Origin: Streptomyces luteolus
Lineage (GTDB): Bacteria; Actinomycetota; Actinomycetes; Streptomycetales; Streptomycetaceae
Length of the DNA stretch: 64,000 bases
Direction: 5' to 3'
Assembly (NCBI RefSeq): GCF_029968015.1
Contig: NZ_JASCIS010000017.1
Span: 1 to 64,000 of the forward strand
Below, piece by piece: positions 10,129 through 18,578 of this stretch. Under the pieces are notes generated by a model. The model was not told where the DNA came from. It saw nothing but the letters and a program-made list of their open reading frames with translations, and made no database searches. Position 1 is the first letter of the stretch; each line of letters opens with the position of its first letter. The position numbers and the translations under genes were made by a program.

Positions 10129-10980
10129 TCAGCCGATCCGGGCCACCGGCGCGTCCACCAGGTTCCGGTCGACGTGCAGGGTGTGGCCGCCGTACCGCTC
10201 CTTCGAGTTGCCCTTGTACTGGTGGATGCGCTTGTGCGGGTACCAGGCGCCCGGCAGGAAGACCGGCTCGCGGTTGAGGTTCGGCTTGCCGCTCCAGCGC
10301 GCGAACCAGATCACCTCGGGCAGGTCCTTCACGCCCTTCCTGCGCTCGGCCTCCATGTGCTTCACCCCGGAGTCGGCGCTGCTGTAGAAGCCGGTGACGT
10401 ACCCCTCGCCCCGCACCTCGCGGTTCCAGGCGCGGACGAAGGACAACGTCGTGTCCAGGCACTTCTTGTCGCCCAGGTCGTACGCCTCGACGTCGAGGTA
10501 GAGCGGGCTGCCCTCGTCGAGTCCGTACGCGCGGGCCCGGCGGACCGCGTCCCGGCCCTCCGAACGGCCCTGGGCGACCGGGTCGCCGCCGATGCGCACG
10601 TCCTGCTTGTTCTCGGCGAGCACGCACGGCGACTGCGATCCGACATAGAGGGGCAAAACCCCCCAGCCCAGGTCATGGACGTCGCGCAGCCAGGCGCGGT
10701 CGAGATGCGGCTGGCTCTGGCAGTGTCGGCCGCGGCCGCCGAAGTAGACGCCGACGGCGCGGTAGTCGGAGTGGCGGCGCCAGGCGGTCATGGTGGCGAG
10801 GGACGGGGCTCTGCAGGTGTCGAAGGCCCGACCCTTGAACACCTCGGGCTTCGGCCGGGCCGACGTGGCCGCCGTCCCGGGGGCGGCGGCCGATGGCACG
10901 GCGAGCGGGAGCAGGCAGAGCACGGCGAGAACAAGTCCAACGATCGGCTTTTTAAGGCCCAAACGGTCGATATGGTCCAT
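10129..10980 (-). CDS. Secreted glycoside-hydrolase-like protein (DUF1906)
   Basis: A 284-residue exported protein. Residues 1-33 form a signal peptide (KKPIVGLVLAVLCLLPLAV, then SAAAPG). The remainder matches the DUF1906 / Rv2525c-like family, a TIM-barrel fold related to GH25-type hydrolases. It begins GRAFDTCRAPS and contains the conserved strands AVGVYFGG, LDVEAYDL and VIWFARWS with acidic residues at the barrel mouth. The ATG at 10980 is followed by a normal signal; a TTG 12 nt upstream is an alternative. Substrate is unknown; a cell-wall or polysaccharide target is likely. It is transcribed alone, with a hairpin downstream. Confidence 0.8.
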   Translation of the reverse strand: MDHIDRLGLKKPIVGLVLAVLCLLPLAVPSAAAPGTAATSARPKPEVFKGRAFDTCRAPSLATMTAWRRHSDYRAVGVYFGGRGRHCQSQPHLDRAWLRDVHDLGWGVLPLYVGSQSPCVLAENKQDVRIGGDPVAQGRSEGRDAVRRARAYGLDEGSPLYLDVEAYDLGDKKCLDTTLSFVRAWNREVRGEGYVTGFYSSADSGVKHMEAERRKGVKDLPEVIWFARWSGKPNLNREPVFLPGAWYPHKRIHQYKGNSKERYGGHTLHVDRNLVDAPVARIG

Positions 10981-11042
10981 ACGGTGAGTCAAGGTGCCCT
11001 GCTGCCGCACACGCCCGGGACACGCGCACGGCGGGCCGGACT

Positions 11043-12209
11043 TCAGCCGTCCGCTGCGAGCACGAGCCCCGAAGTGGGCACGCCCGTACCGGCCGTGACG
11101 AGGACGCGGGAGGCGCCCGCGACCTGGTTGACGGCGGTGCCGCGCACCTGTCGTACGCCCTCCGCGATGCCGTTCATGCCGTGCAGGTACGCCTCGCCGA
11201 GCTGACCGCCGTGGGTGTTCAGCGGAAGCGCCTCCTCGGCCACGAACCCGGCGGCCTCGCCCGGCTTGCAGAAGCCGAACTCCTCCAGCTGCATGAGGAC
11301 GAACGGGGTGAAGTGGTCGTAGAGGATGCCGACGTCGATCTCGGCCGGGGTCAGTCCCGAGCCGCGCCACAACTGCCGTGCCACGACGGAGGTTTCGGGC
11401 AGTCCGGTGAGGTCGTCGCGGTAGAAGCTGGTCATCTGCTCCTGCGCCCGGCCCGCGCCCTGCGCCGCCGCCGCGACGAGCACCGGGGCCTGCCGCAGGT
11501 GCCGGGCCCGCTCGGGGCTCGTCACCACGATCGCCTGGCCGCCGTCGGTCTCCTGGCAGCAGTCGAGCAGCCGCAGCGGCTCCACGATCCAGCGCGACGC
11601 GGCGTGGTCGGCGAGCGTGATCGGCTTGCCGTGGAAGTACGCCGCCGGGTTCGTCGCCGCGTACTTCCGGTCGGTGACCGCGACCTGGCCGAAGGCCTCG
11701 GGGCCGAGCCCGTACGTGTGCAGGTAGCGCTGGGCGGCCATCGCGACCCAGGACGCCGGGGTGAGAAGGCCGAACGGCAGGGCCCAGCCGAGCGCCGCGC
11801 CCTCGGCGGAGGGCTCGCGCTCCTTGACGCCGGAGCCGAAGCGGCGGCCCGAGCGCTCGTTGAACGCCCGGTAGCAGACGACGACTTCGGCGACTCCGCT
11901 CGCCACCGCGAGGGCCGCCTGCTGGACGGTCGCGCAGGCCGCGCCGCCGCCGTAGTGGATGCGCGAGAAGAACGACAGCTCACCGATCCCGGCCGCCTGG
12001 GCGACGGTGATCTCCGGGCTGGTGTCCATGGTGAACGTGACCATGCCGTCCACGTCGGCGGGGGAGAGGCCCGCGTCGTCGAGGGCGGCGTGCACCGCCT
12101 CGACGGCGAGCGCCAGTTCGCTGCGCCCCGAGTCCTTGGAGAACTCGGTGGCGCCGATGCCCGCGACGGCGGCCTTTCCGCCGAGGGTGTCCCGGTTCCG
12201 TACGCTCAT
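11043..12209 (-). CDS. Thiolase-fold lipid-transfer protein, Ltp2-like lyase
   Basis: A 388-residue thiolase-superfamily protein of the SCP-x / lipid-transfer type, last gene of a five-gene operon. It has the thiolase fold pattern (AAVAGIGATEF, HYGGGAACATVQQAA, CQETDGGQAIVV, NTHGGQLGEAYLHGMNG) but lacks the classical thiolase nucleophile context, like mycobacterial Ltp2. Ltp2 is a retro-aldolase that removes the last propionyl-CoA unit of the cholesterol side chain and needs a DUF35 partner; that partner is encoded two genes upstream here. The ATG overlaps the MaoC stop (TGATG). Chemistry is inferred from operon content; another acyl substrate is possible. Confidence 0.85.
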   Translation of the reverse strand: MSVRNRDTLGGKAAVAGIGATEFSKDSGRSELALAVEAVHAALDDAGLSPADVDGMVTFTMDTSPEITVAQAAGIGELSFFSRIHYGGGAACATVQQAALAVASGVAEVVVCYRAFNERSGRRFGSGVKEREPSAEGAALGWALPFGLLTPASWVAMAAQRYLHTYGLGPEAFGQVAVTDRKYAATNPAAYFHGKPITLADHAASRWIVEPLRLLDCCQETDGGQAIVVTSPERARHLRQAPVLVAAAAQGAGRAQEQMTSFYRDDLTGLPETSVVARQLWRGSGLTPAEIDVGILYDHFTPFVLMQLEEFGFCKPGEAAGFVAEEALPLNTHGGQLGEAYLHGMNGIAEGVRQVRGTAVNQVAGASRVLVTAGTGVPTSGLVLAADG

Positions 12210-12661
12210 GCGTCCTCCCCCTCGGGAAGGCTCAGGTCTCCCTCGGGAAGGCTCAGGTCTCCCTCGGAGAGCTCTACGGTCACTGTACCCGTGACGTGCT
12301 TGCCGATGCCGTTCGCGCCGACCACGTCCACGCGGGCCGTCGCGCCGTCCACCTCCGCGACCGTTCCCCTCAACACCATCGTGTCTCCCGGGTAGTTGGG
12401 CGCGCCGAGCCGGATCGCCACCTTCCGCAGTACGGCGGCGTGGCCGAAGCAGTCGGTGACGTACCGCCCCACCAGGCCGTTCGTCGTCAGGATGTTCATG
12501 AAGATGTCGGGGGAGCCCTTCTCTTTCGCGAGCTCCGTGTCGTGGTGCACGTCCTGGTAGTCGCGCGAGGCGAGCGCCCCGGCGACGATCAGGGTGCGGG
12601 TCACCGGGATCTCCAGGGGCGGCAGTTCCTCCCCGACCCGAAGGCCGCGTATGTGGCTCAC
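12206..12661 (-). CDS. MaoC-like hydratase subunit (ChsH1-like)
   Basis: A 151-residue hot-dog-fold protein like ChsH1, which adds water to a steroid enoyl-CoA together with a MaoC-DUF35 subunit. The hydratase motif reads SRDYQDVHHD; D34 and H39 have the five-residue spacing of the catalytic Asp/His pair. The GTG start overlaps the preceding dehydrogenase stop by 4 bp (GTGA), and its stop overlaps the Ltp2-like start. The C-terminus carries a perfect 21-bp tandem duplication (12220-12240 and 12241-12261) giving a repeated GDLSLPE. Confidence 0.88.
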   Translation of the reverse strand: MSHIRGLRVGEELPPLEIPVTRTLIVAGALASRDYQDVHHDTELAKEKGSPDIFMNILTTNGLVGRYVTDCFGHAAVLRKVAIRLGAPNYPGDTMVLRGTVAEVDGATARVDVVGANGIGKHVTGTVTVELSEGDLSLPEGDLSLPEGEDA

Positions 12662-13761
12662 GAGCGCTCCCCCTCCTCGATCGCGTCGTCCCCGTGCGCG
12701 AGCAACTCCCCGAGATCCGCGAGGACTTCGGCCCCGCCGCCCAGATACGCGTCCAGCTGCCGCCCCCACAGGAAGTGCCGGTGCACCGGGTGGTCCAGGT
12801 CCGCGCCCGCGCCGCCGTGCAGATGCTGGCCCGCGTGCACGACCCGGCGCCCGCCCTCCGAGGCCCACCAGGCGGTGGTCAGGGACGCGGCCCGGTGGTC
12901 GAGCCCTTCGTCCCTGCGCCAGGCCGCCTCGTACGCGGTGACCCGGATCGCCTCGATGTCCATGTACGCGTCGGCCGCCCGCAACAGCACCGCCTGCTTG
13001 GCGGCCAGCGGCTTGCCGAACTGCTCGCGCGTCGAAGTGTGTTCGACGGCACGGGCGAGCGAACCGGCGCACACCCCGGCCTGCAACCCGGCGAACGCGG
13101 TGCGCGCCGTCGCGAGCACGTCGTCGTACGCCCCCGCGCCGCCGAGCCGCTCGCCCGGGGTCCCGTCGAGGACGAGGTGCCCCGCGGACCAGGGCGCGGT
13201 CAGCTCGACCGGCCGCACCTCGGCGTCCTCGGTGCGCACCAGCCACAGCCCGTGGTCGGCCGCGGCCACCAGGACGTACGTGGCGTCGCGCAGCCAGGGC
13301 ACCCAGGCGACGGTGCCGGTGAGCCGGCCGTCCGCGTCGGCGCGCGCGCCCGGCCGCGCGGGGAGCGCTCGTACGCCCGGCTGCGCGGGCAGCGCTCGTA
13401 CGCCCGGCTGCGCCGGGAACGCGCCCGTCGCCACCTCCGTACCGTCCTCCAGGGCGGGAAGGAGCCGCTCGCGCTGGGCCGCGGTGCCGTGCGAGGCGAC
13501 GGCGAGCAGGCCGTACGCGCCGGACGCGGCGAACGGCACCTGGGCCGTTCGCCGGCCCTGCTCCTCCAGGAGGAGGACGAGGCCGAGCAGCCCCGTCTCG
13601 CGCACGGCGCCGCCGAGGCCCGCCGCGCACAGCTCCTTCCACAGCTCCCGGTCGCTGTCCGTGCCGAGGGCGCCGAGCCGCTCCGGCGTCGACAGGTCCG
13701 TGAAGATCCGCGCCGCCAGGTCCAGGGCGGCGGACTGCTCCTCGGTGGGCGTGAAGTCCAT
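12658..13761 (-). CDS. Acyl-CoA dehydrogenase, ChsE1/FadE28-like subunit
   Basis: A 367-residue acyl-CoA dehydrogenase relative beginning MDFTPTEEQSA. Together with the longer dehydrogenase of this operon it probably forms an alpha2beta2 enzyme of the ChsE1-ChsE2 (FadE28-FadE29) type, in which each subunit supplies part of the FAD or catalytic site. The start overlaps the stop of the MaoC-DUF35 gene (TGATG), and its own stop overlaps the next GTG by 4 bp. A 27-bp tandem repeat (13364-13390, 13391-13417) adds a threefold 9-residue unit ALPAQPGVR near the middle domain, not expected in the family. I could not place a catalytic Glu with certainty. Confidence 0.85.
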   Translation of the reverse strand: MDFTPTEEQSAALDLAARIFTDLSTPERLGALGTDSDRELWKELCAAGLGGAVRETGLLGLVLLLEEQGRRTAQVPFAASGAYGLLAVASHGTAAQRERLLPALEDGTEVATGAFPAQPGVRALPAQPGVRALPARPGARADADGRLTGTVAWVPWLRDATYVLVAAADHGLWLVRTEDAEVRPVELTAPWSAGHLVLDGTPGERLGGAGAYDDVLATARTAFAGLQAGVCAGSLARAVEHTSTREQFGKPLAAKQAVLLRAADAYMDIEAIRVTAYEAAWRRDEGLDHRAASLTTAWWASEGGRRVVHAGQHLHGGAGADLDHPVHRHFLWGRQLDAYLGGGAEVLADLGELLAHGDDAIEEGERS

Positions 13762-14798
13762 CAGTCGGCGCTCCCCGGGACGGCCCGGAACACCGGGAGG
13801 ACCAGGTCCTTCTCCACCTGCCGGAACTCGACCCGGACCGGCATCCCGATCCGCACCTCGTCCGCCGGCACCCCGACGACATTGCTGATCATCCGTACCC
13901 CTTCGGCGAGTTCGACGAGTCCGACGGCGTAGGGCGGATTGAAGGCCGGGAAGGGCGGATGGTGCATGACCACGTACGAGTAGACCGTGCCCTCGCCGCT
14001 CGCCTCCACCGTGTCCCAGCGCGGGGAGCCGCAGCCGTTGCACCCCGGCAGCCAGGGGAAGCGCAGCGCCGCGCAGTCCGTGCAGCGCTGGACGAGGAGT
14101 TGCTGGCGCTCGACTCCCGCCCAGAAGCCGGAGTTGTCCCGATTGATCACTGGGCGCGGCCGTGCCGGGGGCTGTTTGCCGCGCGGTTTGCTGTGCGGTT
14201 CGGCGCGCGGTTTGCTGTGCGCCGGGGCGTACTTGAGGATCCGGAACCGGTGCGTCCCGGCCGGTTCGCCGTTCGCTTGGACGTCCATCCGCGTCGTCAC
14301 GAAGTGCCCCGTACCCAGTTTGGTCGTCTTCTGCGCCGAGACGGACTCGATCACCGCGTCAAAGGTGATCACGTCCCCCGGCCGCAGCGGCCGCAGGTAC
14401 TCCTGCTCGCAGTCGGTGGCCACGACCGAGGTGAACCCGGCACCGTCGAGCAGCCCGAACAGCGCGTCGTACGCCGCCGAGCGTCCCGCGTCGCCCTTGT
14501 GCCCATTCAGCCCTCCCATCGTCCAGGCCTGCAGCATCGTCGGCGGAGCGACCGCGTCCGGTCCTGCGTACGCCGGGTTCTCGTCGCCCATCGCCTCGCA
14601 CCAGTGCCGGATCATCGGCTCGTTCACCGGGTCCTTGCCCACCCCGGCCTCGGCGGCGGGCCTGCCCTCGTACGTCTTCAACTCCCGGAGGAAGGCGGCG
14701 AGTTCCGCGCCGTCGGTGGGTTCCGTGGCATGGGTGCTTCCGGGGGCGCCCGCCGAGCCCCGCACGCCGCCCTCCTGCCTCGCGCGCGTCCCGCTCAC
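13761..14798 (-). CDS. MaoC-DUF35 fusion (ChsH2-like hydratase subunit)
   Basis: A 345-residue two-domain protein. The N-terminal part (about 20-165) is a MaoC-like hot-dog domain with PMIRHWCEAMGDENPAY. The C-terminal part is DUF35: a zinc ribbon (CTDC ... CNGC) followed by an OB fold (GTVYSYVVMHHPP, GLVELAEG). In M. tuberculosis ChsH2 the MaoC part pairs with ChsH1, and DUF35 binds the Ltp2 aldolase, passing the unstable hydrated product on. All these partners are in this operon. The GTG at 14798 overlaps the upstream dehydrogenase stop (GTGA) and has GAGGAAGG upstream. Residues about 170-195 are a Lys/Pro/Arg-rich linker. Confidence 0.88.
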   Translation of the reverse strand: MSGTRARQEGGVRGSAGAPGSTHATEPTDGAELAAFLRELKTYEGRPAAEAGVGKDPVNEPMIRHWCEAMGDENPAYAGPDAVAPPTMLQAWTMGGLNGHKGDAGRSAAYDALFGLLDGAGFTSVVATDCEQEYLRPLRPGDVITFDAVIESVSAQKTTKLGTGHFVTTRMDVQANGEPAGTHRFRILKYAPAHSKPRAEPHSKPRGKQPPARPRPVINRDNSGFWAGVERQQLLVQRCTDCAALRFPWLPGCNGCGSPRWDTVEASGEGTVYSYVVMHHPPFPAFNPPYAVGLVELAEGVRMISNVVGVPADEVRIGMPVRVEFRQVEKDLVLPVFRAVPGSAD

Positions 14799-15997
14799 CG
14801 CCGCACCTTCCTCATGCCGAGCCGCATCGTCGCGACGATCTCCCGCTGCACCTCGCTCACCCCGCCGCCGAAGGTGTTGATCTGCGCCGCCCGGTTCATC
14901 CGCTCCAGCTCGCCGTCGCCGTCGCGCCCGATCCCGTACGCACCGGGTGATCCGGCCCGTACGAGACCGGCGTCCCCGACGATCTCCTGGCACAGGCGGT
15001 ACACCTCGACCGCCGACTCGGTCCCGGCGAACTTCACCCCGCTCGCGTCCCCCGGCGCGAGCCGCCCGGCGCCGACGTCACCGACCAGGCGCCAGTTGAG
15101 GAGGCGGGTCGCGGCGAGCCGCGCGTGCACCTCGGCGAGGCGGGAGCGCACCCAGGGCACGTCCGCCGGGCGCCGGCCGGTGACGGGGTCGGAGGTGCGG
15201 GCGAAGGCGAGGGCGCTCGCGTAGCAGTCCTCGGCCTGCATGCCGATGGCGGCGAGGGCGACGCGCTCGTGGTTGAGCTGGTTGGTGATCAGGCCCCAGC
15301 CGCCGTTCTCCTCGCCGACCAGGTTCGAGCCCGGCACCCGGATCGCGTCGTAGTACGTGGCGGTCGTCGTCAGCCCGCCCACCGTCTCGATCGGCGTCCA
15401 GGAGAACCCGGGCGCGTCCGTCGGCACCAGGATGATCGAGATCCCCCGGTGCTTGGGCGCCTCGGGGTCGGTACGGCAGGCCAGCCAGATCCAGTCCGCC
15501 TGCTGGGCGTTGGACGTGAAGATCTTCTGCCCGTCGATCACCCAGTCCCCGCCGTCCCGCACGGCCCGGGTGCGCAGGGCCGCGAGGTCCGTACCGGCGG
15601 ACGGCTCGCTGTAGCCGATCGCGAAGACCAGCTCGCCGCTGAGGATGCGCGGCAGAAAGTAGTCCTTCTGCTCCCGCGTCCCGTACTTCATCAGGGTCGG
15701 CCCGACGGTATTCAGGGTCACCATCGAGACCGGCGCACCCGCGCGGTACGCCTCGTCGAAGAACACGAACTGCTCGTCCGCGCCCCGCCCCTGGCCGCCG
15801 TACTCGACAGGCCAGCCGAGCCCGAGCTTCCCGTCGGACCCGATCCGGCGCAGGACCGCGCGCTGGTCCTCCTCGTCCGGCTCGTCGTCTCCGGGCCCGC
15901 GGGCGTCGCGGGCGTCGCGGGAGGCCGCCAACTGCCGGAAGTAGGCGCGCAGTTCGGCGCGCAGCTGCTCCTGGCGCTCGGTGGGGGCGAGATGCAC
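14795..15997 (-). CDS. Acyl-CoA dehydrogenase, ChsE2/FadE29-like subunit (first gene of igr-like operon)
   Basis: A 400-residue FAD-dependent acyl-CoA dehydrogenase with the full family pattern: an N-terminal helical domain (PVEYGGQGRG), the beta domain (AIGYSEPSAGTDLAALRT, WVIDGQKIFTSNA) and the C-terminal helical domain (FGGGVSEVQREIVA). It should introduce the alpha-beta double bond into an acyl-CoA and form a heteromer with the shorter dehydrogenase. The GTG at 15997 is preceded by AGGAGGG with 5 nt spacing. It heads the operon; the next four genes are all translationally coupled. A repeat-rich operator lies 66-117 bp upstream. Confidence 0.9.
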   Translation of the reverse strand: MHLAPTERQEQLRAELRAYFRQLAASRDARDARGPGDDEPDEEDQRAVLRRIGSDGKLGLGWPVEYGGQGRGADEQFVFFDEAYRAGAPVSMVTLNTVGPTLMKYGTREQKDYFLPRILSGELVFAIGYSEPSAGTDLAALRTRAVRDGGDWVIDGQKIFTSNAQQADWIWLACRTDPEAPKHRGISIILVPTDAPGFSWTPIETVGGLTTTATYYDAIRVPGSNLVGEENGGWGLITNQLNHERVALAAIGMQAEDCYASALAFARTSDPVTGRRPADVPWVRSRLAEVHARLAATRLLNWRLVGDVGAGRLAPGDASGVKFAGTESAVEVYRLCQEIVGDAGLVRAGSPGAYGIGRDGDGELERMNRAAQINTFGGGVSEVQREIVATMRLGMRKVRR

Positions 15998-16062
15998 GGC
16001 GTCCCTCCTGGGAGCTCGTACGAACCTTGGGGATCAGGCTTCTTGAGTTTCCGGACCGTCGA

Positions 16063-16114
16063 TTTCTGACTGTCGAGTTTCTGACTGGTCGAGTTTCTGA
16101 CTGTCCGTCAGAAA
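16063..16114. promoter_or_regulatory. Operator of the igr-like operon: three direct repeats plus inverted repeat
   Basis: TTTCTGAC occurs at 16063, 16078 and 16094 (15- and 16-bp steps). The third copy is mirrored by GTCAGAAA at 16107-16114, with the 5-bp spacer TGTCC. The inverted repeat resembles a TetR-family operator; the extra half-sites suggest cooperative binding. No repressor gene lies next to it in the window. Confidence 0.7.
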
Positions 16115-16179
16115 CGAGCCCGCTGTCAAGGTCTCGCCGCCGAGATCACGGACACTCCCGGGTCGCCCCCGACGCACCG

Positions 16180-16208
16180 GCGCGGCGGCACAGTTCGTGC
16201 CGCCGCGC
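16180..16208 (-). terminator. Terminator after the Asn-rich secreted protein gene
   Basis: A perfect 11-bp GC stem (16180-16190 with 16198-16208) and a 7-nt loop CAGTTCG, 74 bp after the stop at 16282. Confidence 0.65.
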
Positions 16209-16281
16209 GGTGCGAGTACCCCCGCCGCGCGAGCCCCGCCCTCCCCCCTCAGGAGGGCGCGGCCCGACGCGGTCCGGTGGC

Positions 16282-16593
16282 TTACCAGAGCTCGGTGAAG
16301 TTGACGGCGTACGTCTCGTTCGACTGGTCGACGGCCGTGAAGGCGGAGCCGTTCACCTGGGCGTTGTTGTTCTGGTTGGAGGCGCCGGAACCGGTCGCCA
16401 CCTGCTGGTTGGTGGCGGAGTTGCCCTCGTTCTCGCCGCCGACGCCGCTGCCCGTGACGGTCGCGACGCTCGCGTTCGATCCGTCGCTCGCGAACCCTCC
16501 GTTGTCGGCCTGGGCCACACCCGTGAAGAGTGCCGCGGCGAGCGGCAGTGCGGCGGCGGCGGCGAGGACGCGAGCGTTCCGGATACGTGCCAT
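16282..16593 (-). CDS. Small secreted Asn/Gly/Ser-rich protein of unknown function
   Basis: A 103-residue protein with a clear signal peptide (1-29, ending GVAQA). The mature part of about 74 residues has no Cys and is rich in Asn, Gly, Ser, Ala, Gln and Thr (for example SNQNNNAQVNGS), ending YAVNFTELW. The composition recalls surface or amyloid-forming proteins, but it lacks chaplin and rodlin signatures. A strong GGAGGA lies 6 nt before the ATG. It is a single-gene unit between the igr-like operon and the prim-pol gene. The function cannot be named from sequence. Confidence 0.8.
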   Translation of the reverse strand: MARIRNARVLAAAAALPLAAALFTGVAQADNGGFASDGSNASVATVTGSGVGGENEGNSATNQQVATGSGASNQNNNAQVNGSAFTAVDQSNETYAVNFTELW

Positions 16594-16927
16594 GTGATTC
16601 CTCCAAAGAGCCCGGCCGAGCTGTTCGGGCCGGTAAGTGCGCCTGGTGCGGGGGCAGTTGGCCGACCACCCCTGCGATGTTCACGACGTCGCGAGAGCAG
16701 AGGTGCCCACGGCACCCCCGCCGAACCACCCCCACCCCGACCTTCCCCCGCAAGCGTGATGACAAGTAGATAAACCCCCCGCGCGCCCTCGATCCCCGCC
16801 CAGCCCCGCCGACCGGCCTCGCACCCCCCACACAGCGGCCGCCCCTCTGTGCGATTCACCCGTACGAGAAGGGCGCGCAGCCGAAATCCCCCTTCCCTTC
16901 TTCGAACGTACGTACGAAAATGAAGTC

Positions 16928-17827
16928 ATGGCCACCACCGACCGGCACGCCACCACCCTGGCCCTCGCCCACGCCCTGTCCGCCGCGGAGCGTGGGCTCT
17001 CCGTCATCCCGCTCTCCCGCACCAAGCTCCCGGCCCTGCGCTCCCCGCACCGCGCCGAGCCACACCCGTCCACCCCCTGCCACGGCGAATGCGGCCGCCC
17101 GGGCCACGGGGTCTACGACGCTACGACCGACCCGGCCCGCATCCGCGAGCTGTTCGCGGCCGCCCCCTGGGCCACGGGGTACGGCATCGCGTGCGGCCTG
17201 CCCCCGCACCACCTCATCGGCATCGACCTGGACGACAAGCCGGGGCCCGACGGCCCGGACTGCTCGGCGACGCTGCGCGAGCTGGCCCTGCGGCACCTCT
17301 TCACGATCCCGGACACGGTGGTCGTCCTCACCCCGAGCGGCGGCCGCCACCTCTGGCTCTCCGGACCGCCCGACGTCGTCGTCCCCAACTCCGCGAGCCG
17401 GCTCGCCCCCGGAATCGACGTCCGGGGTGCGGGCGGCTATCTCGTCGGCCCCGGCTCCCGCACCGAACACGGGGTGTACGCCACGGCTCCCGGCACAGCC
17501 CACCTCGCGCCCGCCCCCTGCCCCCGCTCCCTCCTCCGCCTCCTCACGCCGCCACCGCGCCCCCGCACGCGTTCCGCTTCCGCGACGGGTGGCCCGGCGG
17601 GCGCCGCGCAGGGCGAGGGCCTGATCCAGTTCGTCCTCGGCGCGCGCACGGGCCAGCGCAACACCCGCCTCTTCTGGGCCGCCTGCCGCGCGTACGAATC
17701 CGGCATCGGCGAAGCCCTGGCCCCCCGCCTCACCACGGCGGCCACCCAAACAGGCCTGGCACCCCACGAAGCACGAGCGACGATCGCTTCGGCGGCTCGG
17801 GTGGTGGGCGAGCGGGGGTTCGGGTGA
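16928..17827 (+). CDS. Bifunctional DNA primase/polymerase (prim-pol) N-terminal domain protein
   Basis: A 299-residue stand-alone prim-pol (AEP superfamily) protein. The metal-binding GIDLDD (D100, D102), the nucleotide-binding SGGRHLW (H141) and the third acidic motif PGIDVRGAGGYLVGPGS (D164) are all present, so primer or strand synthesis is possible. A Cys/His cluster (PCHGECGRPGH, 50-60) may bind zinc. The C-terminal third is a short helical domain without a helicase. Such solo proteins are common in Streptomyces with no proven role. The RBS is weak; a CGTACGTACG palindromic stretch lies just upstream. Confidence 0.85.
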   Translation: MATTDRHATTLALAHALSAAERGLSVIPLSRTKLPALRSPHRAEPHPSTPCHGECGRPGHGVYDATTDPARIRELFAAAPWATGYGIACGLPPHHLIGIDLDDKPGPDGPDCSATLRELALRHLFTIPDTVVVLTPSGGRHLWLSGPPDVVVPNSASRLAPGIDVRGAGGYLVGPGSRTEHGVYATAPGTAHLAPAPCPRSLLRLLTPPPRPRTRSASATGGPAGAAQGEGLIQFVLGARTGQRNTRLFWAACRAYESGIGEALAPRLTTAATQTGLAPHEARATIASAARVVGERGFG

Positions 17828-18578
17828 GGGGGCGTGCCCTTCGGGTGGGCGGGGGTTCGGGTGAGTGGGGGTGGGGGCCCTTCGGGTGGGGCTGGGGGTG
17901 AGCGGGGGTGGAGTAGGCGTTTCGGGTCAGGCCGGATCTGGTCGGCGGTTGTTGGGTCGGGGTGGCGGTTGCCGGGGCGGGGTGGCGGTTGCCGGGGCGG
18001 GGGCTCGATTGCCGGGTTCGTCGGCGGTCGCCGGATCCCGTTGCCGGGGCGGGGCCTCGGTTGCCGGGTTCGTCGGCGGTCGCCGGATCCCGTTGCCGGG
18101 GCGGGGCCTCGATCGCCGGGATTCGTCGACGGTCGCAGGATCGGGCGGCGGTTGCCGGGTTCGTCGGCGGGCAGCTGGGTGGCGCGTTCCGGTGGTCTGC
18201 GGTCGCCGGTTTCGGTCGGCGGTCACCGGATCCGTCGGCGGTCAGCTGCCCCGGGCGGCTCGGTGGTCGGCGGTCACCGGGTTCGGTCGGCGGTCAGCTG
18301 GAGGGCGCGTCCGGTGGTCGGCGGTCACCGGGTTCGGTCGGCGATCAGCTGACCGGTGCCGTCCGGTGCTTGCGGTCGGCGGTCACCTGCCCGGCGCGAC
18401 CGGTGGTTGCGGTCACCGGAACTCGTCGGCGCGCACGGTACGGGCCCGGCGGTCTACGGTCACCGGAACCCCTCGGCGCCCGCCCACCCCGTACGGCCCG
18501 GCCTCAACTGACCCCCACCGCCCTCCGGTTGCTGCTCGAAGAAGCTCGAAGCGGGCCCGCCATGTCAGACTCCCGCCC
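17828..18578. repeat. G-rich degenerate minisatellite, no gene
   Basis: A 751-bp region built from imperfect copies of TCGGCGGTC / GCCGG phrases. The clearest units are a 52-bp tandem pair at 18008-18059 and 18060-18111 with a degraded third copy from 18112, and a 51-bp pair at 18261-18300 / 18312-18351 differing at one base. Several frames are open only because the repeat lacks stops. I see no RBS or protein family in any of them. The last 20 bp hold a 6-codon ATG-TGA leader (18562-18582) whose stop overlaps the next start. Confidence 0.7.

Noticed and set aside
11043..15997. Ordinary fatty-acid beta-oxidation or polyketide cluster
   Set aside because: The paired dehydrogenases, MaoC with MaoC-DUF35, and a lipid-transfer lyase form a specific side-chain set. 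There is no ketosynthase module, carrier protein or hydroxyacyl dehydrogenase.
16282..16593. Chaplin or rodlin gene
   Set aside because: It is small, secreted and Asn-rich, but lacks the chaplin Cys/GNxxxxP pattern and the rodlin conserved core.
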